From Dugong dugon (Eukaryota > Chordata > Mammalia > Sirenia > Dugongidae), in the NCBI GenBank assembly GCA_030035585.1, contig CM057475.1, positions 3,047,501 through 3,111,500 on the forward strand: DNA of 64,000 nt, written 5' to 3'. The notes under the pieces are model-generated. The model saw only the letters and a list, made by a program, of their open reading frames with translations. It ran no database searches and was not told where the DNA came from. Positions 57,600-64,000 of the stretch are shown one piece after another (position 1 is the stretch's first letter; each line of letters begins with the position of its first letter). A program made the translations under genes and the position numbers.

Positions 57600-57900
57600 T
57601 CAAAGAACTCTATGGCTTTTATGAGAGTGACTGTTCATTGGGGAAAAGGAAATAATCACACTTTTTGGGAATACTAGCTCCAAACTGATGCTAATCCCAG
57701 GAGACCCAAAATGTCTCTGTGGCCTAGCAGGCAGAGGGAGAGCCTATGGAGGTCAGATTATTAATGGAGTCTTAGCTCAAGTTCATCTCACAATGGGTAA
57801 AGTAGCTTCCCAAACTCATCCTGTAGTGATTTCCAGAGTTCCAGAATGCATAATTGGAGTAGATACATTCAACAATTGGCAGAATTCCTACACTGGATCC
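57600..57900 (+). pseudogene. ERVL protease remnant
   Basis: In the frame that opens at 57688 the catalytic D-T-G-S box should lie at 57670-57681; it reads N-T-S-S, so both the catalytic aspartate and the glycine are lost. Downstream, C-I-I-G-V-D at about 57850 fits the second conserved stretch of retroviral aspartic proteases. Dead by active-site change as well as by stops. Confidence 0.7.
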
Positions 57901-57934
57901 CTGACAAGTGGAGTTAGGGCTATTATGGTAGGAA

Positions 57935-58760
57935 GAGTCAAGTGGAAGTCATTAGAACTGCTCCTACCTAGGGAAATAGTAAACCAAAAGCAGTACCATG
58001 TTCCTGGAAGGATTGCAGAGATTACTGCCATCATCAAGGACTTGAAGGATGCAGGGGTGGTGATTCCCACCCATTCAACTTGCCAATTTGGCCTGTGCAA
58101 AAAAATGATGGATCTTGGTGAATGACAGTGGATTATCGTAAACTTACCCAGATGGTGACTCCAATTGCAGCAGCTGTTCCAAATGTGGGTTCATTGCTTG
58201 AGTGAATTCATACATCTCCTGGTACCAGGTAGGAAGCTGTTGATCTGGTTCATGCCTTTTTCTCAATTCTGGTTTTGAAGGAACATCAGGAGATGTTTGC
58301 CTTCAGCTGGCAAGGCCAGCAATACATCTTCACAGTCCCACCTCAGAGGTATATCAACTCTCTTGTCCTACGTCATAATTTAGTTCACAGGGATCTTAAT
58401 CACCTTTCTCTTCCACAAGATGCCATTCTTGTCCATTAAATTGATGACATTATGCTGATTGGCCCTAGTAAGAAATAAGTGTTGATGACTCTAGACTCAT
58501 TGGTAAAACATATGCATGCTAGAGGGTGGGGAATCAATCCCACAAAAATTCAGGCATCTTCCATTTCAGTGAAATTTCTAGGGGCCCATGTTGTGGGGCA
58601 TGTTGAGATATTCCTTCTAAGCTGAAAGATAAGTTATTGCATCCGACCCCCCCCCCAAAAAAAAAACCTAAAAATGAAGCACAATGCCTGGTGGGCCTCT
58701 TTGGATTCTGGAGGCAAGATATATCCATTTGGGTGTGGTACTCCAAATTATTTATGAAGT
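57935..58760 (+). pseudogene. ERVL reverse transcriptase remnant
   Basis: The N-terminal part is open to a stop at 58123. The following text changes frame. The catalytic Y-I-D-D box is at 58437-58448, where the tyrosine codon is now TAA (58437-58439) and I-D-D remains. A (C)8-(A)9 run at about 58646-58666 has probably added further frameshifts. Confidence 0.78.
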
Positions 58761-58959
58761 GACTCAAAAACTGTTAGTCTTGAGTAGGACCCAGAATGAG
58801 AGAAGGCTCTGCAACAGGTTCAGGCTGTAATGAAAGCTGCTCTGTCACTTGGGCCATATGATCTGGCTGATCCAATGGTGCTTGAAGTGCCAGTGGCAGA
58901 TAGAGATGCCGTTTGTAGTCTTTGGCAGGGTCGTAATGGTGAATCACAGTGCAGACCCT

Positions 58960-59600
58960 TAGGATTTTGGAGCAAAGCCCTGGCATCCTCTGCAGATAAC
59001 TACTCTCCTTTTTAAAAAAAACAGCTTTTGGCTTGTTACTGGGCCTTAGTAGAGACTGAACACTTAACCAGGGGCCACCAAGTCACCAAGTGGCCTGAAC
59101 TGCCCATCAGGAATTTGGTGTCATCTGACCCACAGAGCCATAAAATCGGATGTGTGCAGCAGCACTCCATCATTAAATAAAGTGGTATGTATGAGATCAG
59201 GCTCAGGCAGAATCTGAAGGTGCAAATAAGTTGCATGAGTAAGTGGCCCAAATGCCCATGGTCTCCACTCCTGTCACATTACCTTCCATCTTCCAGTCTG
59301 TACCTATGGCCTCATGGGGAGTTCCTTATGATCAGTTGACTGAGGAAAAGAAAAATCTTGCCTGGTTTACTGATGCTTCTGCACAATATGCAGGCACCAC
59401 TTGAAAGTGGACAGTGGCATCATTTCAATCTCTTTCTGGGACCTCCCTGAAGGACAGTTGTGAAGGGAAATCTTCTCAATGGGCAGAACTTCGAGCAGTG
59501 CATCTGGTTGTTCACTTTGCTTGGAAGGAGAAATGGCCAGATGTGTAACTGAATACTGATTCATGGGCTGTGGCCAATGGTTTGGCTGGATTGTCAGGGA
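58960..59600 (+). pseudogene. ERVL RNase H remnant
   Basis: After the L-G-F-W-S-K-A connection motif (58965-59000), one frame holds all three acidic residues of the RNase H centre: Asp at 59372-59374 (F-T-D), Glu at 59486-59488 (W-A-E-L) and Asp at 59558-59560 (N-T-D-S). Stops at 59402-59404 and 59546-59548 in that frame show it is not expressed as an enzyme. Confidence 0.75.
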
Positions 59601-59639
59601 CTTGGAAGGAATATGATTGGAAAATTGGATACAAGGAGG

Positions 59640-60640
59640 TATGGTGAAGAAGTATGTGGATAGATGTCTCTGAATGCATCAAAGAAATGAAGATATTTGT
59701 CTCATGTGAATGCTCATCAAAGTTAGCAATCAAGTGGACAGGATGATGCGTTCTGTGGAAACCAGTTATCCTCTTTTACCAGCCACTCCCATCATTGCCC
59801 AATGGACTCATGAACAAGGTGGCCATGGTGGCAGGGATGAAGGTTACGCACAGGCTCAGCAACATGGACTTCCACTCACCAAAGCCAACTTGGCTACAGC
59901 CACTGTTGAGTGCCCAATCTGCCAGCAACGGAGACCAACACTGAATCCCTGATATGGCACCATTCTCTGAGGTGATCAGACTGCACCCTGGTGGCAGTTT
60001 GGTTACACTGAACCACTTTCATCACGGAAAGGGAAGAATTTTGTTTTTACTGTAATAGACACTTACTTTGGATATGGATTTGCCTTCCCTGCACACAATG
60101 CTTCTGCGGACTTACAGAATGCCTTATATACCACCAAGTTATCCCACACAGCATCGTCTCAGCTCAAGGGACTCACTTCACACAAATGTAGTTCAGCAAT
60201 GGACCTATGCTCATGGAATTAACTAGTCTTACCCTGTTCCCCAGCATCCTGAAAGATCTGGCTTGATAGAACGATGGAATGGCCTTCTGAAGACACATTT
60301 ACGGTGCCAGCTAGCTGGAAATACCTTGTAGGGTTGGGGCAATGTACTCCGGGAGGCGGTATATACTCTAAACCAGCGTCCAATGTATGGTACTGTTTTC
60401 ATAGCCAGGATTCATGGGTCAGGAATCAAGGAGTGGAGATGAGAGTGGCATCACTCACTATTACCCCTAGTGACCCATTCACAAAGTTGTTGCTTCCTGT
60501 CCTCACGACTCTATGCTCAGTAGGTCTAGAGGTCTTAGTTCCAAAGGGAGGAATGCTCCCACCAGGAGGCACAACACTCATTCCATTGAACTGGATTTTA
60601 AAACGCCACCTGGTGACTTTGGGCTTCTCATGCCTCTGGG
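59640..60640 (+). pseudogene. ERVL integrase remnant
   Basis: The frame 59710-59952 contains the zinc-binding H-H-C-C domain (His near 59809 and 59824, then C-P-I-C). The catalytic core has Asp at 60058-60060 (V-I-D-T). The second Asp position is Ala (GCT, 60162-60164, before Q-G-T-H-F), and Glu is kept at 60269-60271 (L-I-E-R-W-N-G). The core is split by frameshifts, so the D-D-E triad is incomplete. Confidence 0.78.
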
Positions 60641-60837
60641 TCAACAGGCAAAGAAGGGAGTTATTGTCTTGGTTCGTGTGATTGATCCTGATTACCAAGA
60701 GGAAATTGGATTGATATTACATAATGGAGGTAAATAATCATATGTCTGGAATACAGGAGATCCCTTAGAACGTCTCTTAGTACTACTTTGATTAAAGTCA
60801 GTGGAAAACCACAGCAACCCAATTCTGACATGACTAC

Positions 60838-61407
60838 TATGATTGTTAAGGTTGTATGTCAGCTTGGCTAGGCGGTGATTCCCAGTGGCTTGGCAGTTAC
60901 GATGTAGTTTGGCAGTCATATATGATGTGATCACTTTCACGATGAGATTTGATATAAGGGGATGACCTCCATGATGGGATCTGCTGTAAGTAGCCAATCA
61001 GTTGAAAGGGAGTTTCCTTGTGGATGTGGCCTACATCAAATATAAGTGGACTTTCTGGCAAGGCTTGCAGGCTTTTGCTCATGCTGTATCCAGCAGCTGG
61101 ATCCTGTTTGTTTGACCTCTGGTTCTTGGGACTTGAGCTAGCAGCTTACTCACCATCTTGCCTGCTGATCTTGGGATTTGTTGATTTTCACAGCCTGTGA
61201 GCAAGAGCCCTGCTGTCTGACCTGCCAATCTTGAGTTCACCAGCCCCTGTGGCTATGTGAATCAAGAAAGGCCTCTATCCTGACCCACGGTCTTGGGACA
61301 TTCCAGCCTCTACAATCGGGTGAGTCATTTCTTTGATATAAATCTCTCTATATGTATATTTATAGATTTTACTGGTTTTGCTTCTCTAGAGAACCCAGCC
61401 TAAGACA
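60838..61407 (+). mobile_element. ERVL-family solo LTR inside the provirus
   Basis: 570 bp, TATGATTGTTAAGGTTG to CAGCCTAAGACA. Flanks ACTAC (60833-60837) and ATTAC (61408-61412). The internal retroviral text continues without a gap after it (CTAATGGCCC...), so this is not the provirus's own 3' LTR but a later insertion of a relative. Confidence 0.92.
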
Positions 61408-61638
61408 ATTACTAATGGCCCAAAGCCTTCAGTAATGAAGGTTTGGGTCACCCTCCGGGCAAAGAACCATGACCAGCTGTGTTGCTTGCTGAGGGTAAAG
61501 GGAATACAGAATGGGTGGTGGAAGAAGGTAGTTTTAAAAACCAGCTATGACCATGTGACCAGCAGCAGAAAGGAAAATTGTAATTGTTATGAGTATGTTT
61601 TCATAGTATGTGTGTATCAGATATTTTTGTTTTCTTCT

Positions 61639-61680
61639 ATGAGTAGGAATTGACTCCATGACAATGGGTTTGGTTGGTTT
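61639..61680 (+). mobile_element. AfroSINE tail-like fragment
   Basis: GTAGGAATTGACTCCATGAC then AATGGGTTTGGTTGG resembles the last 40 bases of a type B SINE. No head, no clear duplication. Confidence 0.45.
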
Positions 61681-61841
61681 TTGGATTCACTTGTAAGATG
61701 TAAATATAAGATGTAAACAGGGCCAGTGCATTTTTGGTTGTATGTGTGTTAGTTGTATCATGTTAGGCACAAGTATGACTTTATAATTGTCTTTATTTAG
61801 GGATTATGTATGATTTAAGGAGATGTGTACAGGTGCCAAGG

Positions 61842-61856
61842 TGACAAGGGGTGGAC
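61842..61856 (+). other. ERVL polypurine tract
   Basis: GACAAGGGGTGGAC just before the TGTGATTG start of the 3' LTR, the place where plus-strand synthesis is primed. Confidence 0.6.
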
Positions 61857-63426
61857 TGTGATTGTTAAGGTTGTGTTTGAACTTGGCTGAGCCATGATTC
61901 TCAATAGTTCTGCAGATATGATGTAGTTTGACAGTTATGTAATGATATAATCACCTCATGAGGAGATCTGCTATGAGCAGCCAATCAGCTAAAAGGGAGT
62001 TTCCATGGGAGTGTGGCCTGCACCTAATACACATGGACTTTCTGGGAAAGCTGGGTAGCTTTTGCTCACTCTGGATCCAGCATCTGGCTGGTCATCATCT
62101 GATCTCTGGTTCTTTGGACTTGAGCCAGCAGCTTGCCATCTGACCTGCTAATCTTGGGTTCATCAGCCCCTGCAGCTACATGAGTCAGGAGAAGCCTCCA
62201 ACCTGACACCTGACCTATGGAATTGTACTTTCCAGCCTCTACAGCTGCCTGAAGAAGGAATAAGTCCAAGCTGCTCTTAAGGCATTGGTGAAAAACAAGG
62301 CTTCAGGAATTGATGGAATATCAGTTGAGATGTTTCAACAAACAGACAAAACGCTGGAAGTGCTCACTTGTCTATGCCAAGAAATTTGGTAGACAGCTAC
62401 CTGGCCAACCAACTGGAAGAGATCCATATTTATGCCTATTTCCAAGAAAGTTGATCTAACTGAATGTGGAAATTATGTAACAATATCATTAATATACAAG
62501 AAGTAAAATTTTGCTGAAGATCATTCAAAAGTGAATGCAGCAGTACATCAACAGGGAACTGCCAGAAATTCAGGCCGGATTCAGAAGGATGTGGAACAAG
62601 GGATATCATTGCTGATGTCAGATGGATCCTGGCTAAAAGCAGAGAATACCAGAAAGATGTTTACCGTGTTTTATTGACTATGCAAAGGCATTCAATTAGG
62701 TGGATCATAACAAATTATGGATAACATTGTGAAGAATGGGAATTCCAGAACACTTAATTGTGCTCATGAGGAACTTGTACAAGATCAAGAGGCAGGTGTT
62801 TGGACAGAACAAGAAGGTACTGCATGGTTTAAAGTCAAGATAACAAAGATGTCACCTTGAAGACTAAGATGTGCCTGACCCAAGCCATGGTATTTTCAAT
62901 TGCCTCATATGCATGTGAAAGCTGGACAATGAATAAGGAAGACCGAAGAAGAATTGACGCCTTTGAATTGTGGTGTTGGTGAAGAATATTGAATATACCG
63001 TGCAGTGCCAAAAGAATGAACGAATCTGTTTTGGAAGAAGTATATCCAGAATGCTCCTTAGAAGGAAGGATGGCGAGACTACATCTTACATACTTTGGAC
63101 ATGTTGTCAGGAGGGATCAGTCCCTGGAGAAGGACATTATGCTTTGTACAGTACAGGGTCAGTGGAAAAGAGGAAGACCCTCAATGAGATGGATTGATAC
63201 AGTAGCTGCAACAATGGGCTCAAGCATAATAACGATTGTGAGGATGGTGCAGGACAAAGCAGTGTTTCGTTCTGTGGTACGTAGGGTCGCTGTGAGTTGG
63301 AACTGACTCCATGGCACCTAACAACAACTGCCTGAGCCATTTCCTTGATATAAATCTCCTCCTCCCCATGTATATATACATATATACACACTTCACTTAT
63401 TTTGCTTCTCTAGAGAACCCAGTGTA
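61857..63426 (+). mobile_element. ERVL 3' LTR, interrupted by an RTE
   Basis: Left part 61857-62252, right part 63336-63426 (GCCATTTCCTTGATATAAAT to GAGAACCCAGTGTAA). Together they make about 487 bp, almost exactly the solo LTR length. The expected CCTAAGACA end is replaced where a SINE begins. Confidence 0.9.
62253..63327 (+). pseudogene. RTE (BovB-like) LINE, deleted and 5'-truncated, in the ERVL LTR
   Basis: Codes in pieces for the RTE reverse transcriptase: 'gcattggtgaaaaacaaggcttc' start, a G-F-R-R-G-type finger region (62570-62600), then catalytic motif F-I-D-Y-A-K-A-F at 62670-62695 followed by a stop. The catalytic F-x-D-D region is missing, because the text jumps near 62815-62870. 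The C-terminal frame 62989-63306 (105 codons) is open and has the L-H-L-T-Y-F-G-H-V and R-G-R-P-S-M-R-W motifs. Ends GGCACCTAACAACAAC. Flanked by exact CTGCCTGA at 62245-62252 and 63328-63335. Confidence 0.9.
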
Positions 63427-63628
63427 AACCAGTTGTCATTGAGTCGATTCTGACTCATGGGTACCCCATGTGTGTCAGAGTAGAACTGTGATCCACAGGG
63501 TTTTCCTGGCTGTAATCTTTATGAAAACAGATCCTCAGGCCTTTCTTCTGAAGTTATGCTGGTGGGTTTGAACCACTAACCTTTCAATTTGTAGCTGAGC
63601 ACAAACCATTTGCACCACCCAGGGACCC
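63427..63628 (-). mobile_element. AfroSINE, type A
   Basis: AACCAGTTGTCATTGAGTCG, ACCCCATGTGTGTCAGAG, ending TTTGCACCACCCAGGGACC. Starts exactly where the ERVL 3' LTR stops. Confidence 0.9.
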
Positions 63629-63845
63629 TCTTTGTTAGGTGGGGACCTGGAATTTCAAAAGTTAGGGACCTAGAATTTGAAAATGATCACTTAATATATT
63701 GCACTTTTTTCTCGTTGAGTGTTTGTAAAGTCTCTTTATGTCTCTGTGGGTAAGTTTGAGGGGGCAGAAGCATGATGGACATCCTCAGCCTTCTTACCTT
63801 TAAAATATAGTCTAGGATCAGAATCTTTCTAGGCAAAAACCCTTT
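63629..63845. other. Unassigned non-coding DNA
   Basis: Contains a tandem pair of AGGGACCTAGAATTT-like units (63645-63680). Otherwise nothing recognised. Confidence 0.4.
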
Positions 63846-64000
63846 TGTTGTTGTTGCTAGGTACCATCCAATAAGTTCTGACTCATAGTGACCCTATGTA
63901 CAACAGAACAAAACACTGCCTGGTCCTGCCCCATCCTCACAATTGTTGTTATGCTGGAGCCCATTTTATGGGTCCACTGTGTCAACCAATCTCATGGAGG
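63846..64000 (-). mobile_element. RTE 3' end, antisense, runs off the window
   Basis: TTGTTGTTGTTGCTAGGTAC, TCATAGTGACCCTATGTACA, CAGAACAAAACACTGCCTGG, then CCATCCTCACAATTGTTG: the complement of the RTE end at 63200-63327. Confidence 0.85.

Larger units (their letters stand above)
54118..63426 (+). mobile_element. ERVL provirus, near full length, with nested insertions
   Basis: An endogenous retrovirus of the ERVL group: 5' LTR 54118-54787, primer-binding site 54790-54804, gag, pro, RT, RNase H and integrase remnants in order up to about 60640, a non-coding 3' stretch, a purine tract, then a 3' LTR 61857-63426. No env was recognised, as is usual for ERVL. Later insertions: a SINE in the 5' LTR, MaLR LTRs at 55987-56475 and 56745-57248, a sister solo LTR at 60838-61407, and an RTE in the 3' LTR. 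Without them the provirus would be about 6.5 kb. The left flank is CTAGG (54113-54117). TTAGG at 63635-63639 could be the right copy of the duplication, but a SINE disturbs that border. Confidence 0.88.

Noticed and set aside
62989-63306. The 105-codon RTE C-terminal frame as a functional gene
   Set aside because: It is part of a 5'-truncated, internally deleted RTE copy inserted in an LTR; its openness is compatible with a fairly young dead insertion.

Overview
This is a stretch of mammalian nuclear DNA in which I found no host protein-coding gene, tRNA or rRNA. Almost every structure I could identify is a transposable element. The lineage signal is the roughly 25 short tRNA-headed SINEs of the AfroSINE type, together with RTE-clade LINEs whose 3' ends resemble the SINE tails. 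That combination points to Afrotheria. Elephant is my best guess, but this is inference from repeat families and no species-diagnostic gene is present.

Layout. 0-8.9 kb: SINEs, MIR and L1 3'-end fragments and a non-autonomous RTE copy in otherwise unassigned DNA. 8.9-11.4 kb: a complete MaLR-type LTR retrotransposon (LTR, internal region, LTR) inserted in an L1 3' end. 12.5-17 kb: an RTE-derived copy, a LINE 3'-end-like repeat with a perfect 17-bp hairpin, and an LTR-like element flanked by degenerate 35-bp tandem repeats. 17.4-21.4 kb: two antisense L1 copies, the longer keeping reverse transcriptase sequence and carrying a SINE with a clean target-site duplication (TSD). 24.5-26.3 kb: an antisense L2 with endonuclease and RT motifs. 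26.7-28.6 kb: a non-autonomous RTE copy next to an antisense ERVL pol fragment. 31.6-33.7 kb: a nest of two LTRs and an L1 inside a MIR. 34-50 kb: SINEs, HAL1/L1-like, CR1/L3-like, L2 and MIR remnants in unassigned DNA. 50.4-53.3 kb: RTE copies, one split by a solo ERVL LTR, with an old L2 between them. 54.1-63.4 kb: a near full-length, inactive ERVL provirus (gag-pro-pol, no recognisable env) that hosts at least five later insertions, most of them bounded by readable TSDs.

The coding remnants belong to retroelements and are broken by stops, frameshifts and loss of catalytic residues. I found no convincing new biological system. The most informative content is the datable order of nested insertions, the RTE/SINE shared 3' tail that suggests a LINE-SINE partnership, and a module of about 90 bp shared by otherwise different LTR-like elements. 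All family names come from recognition by eye without a database search, so subfamily assignments are tentative.
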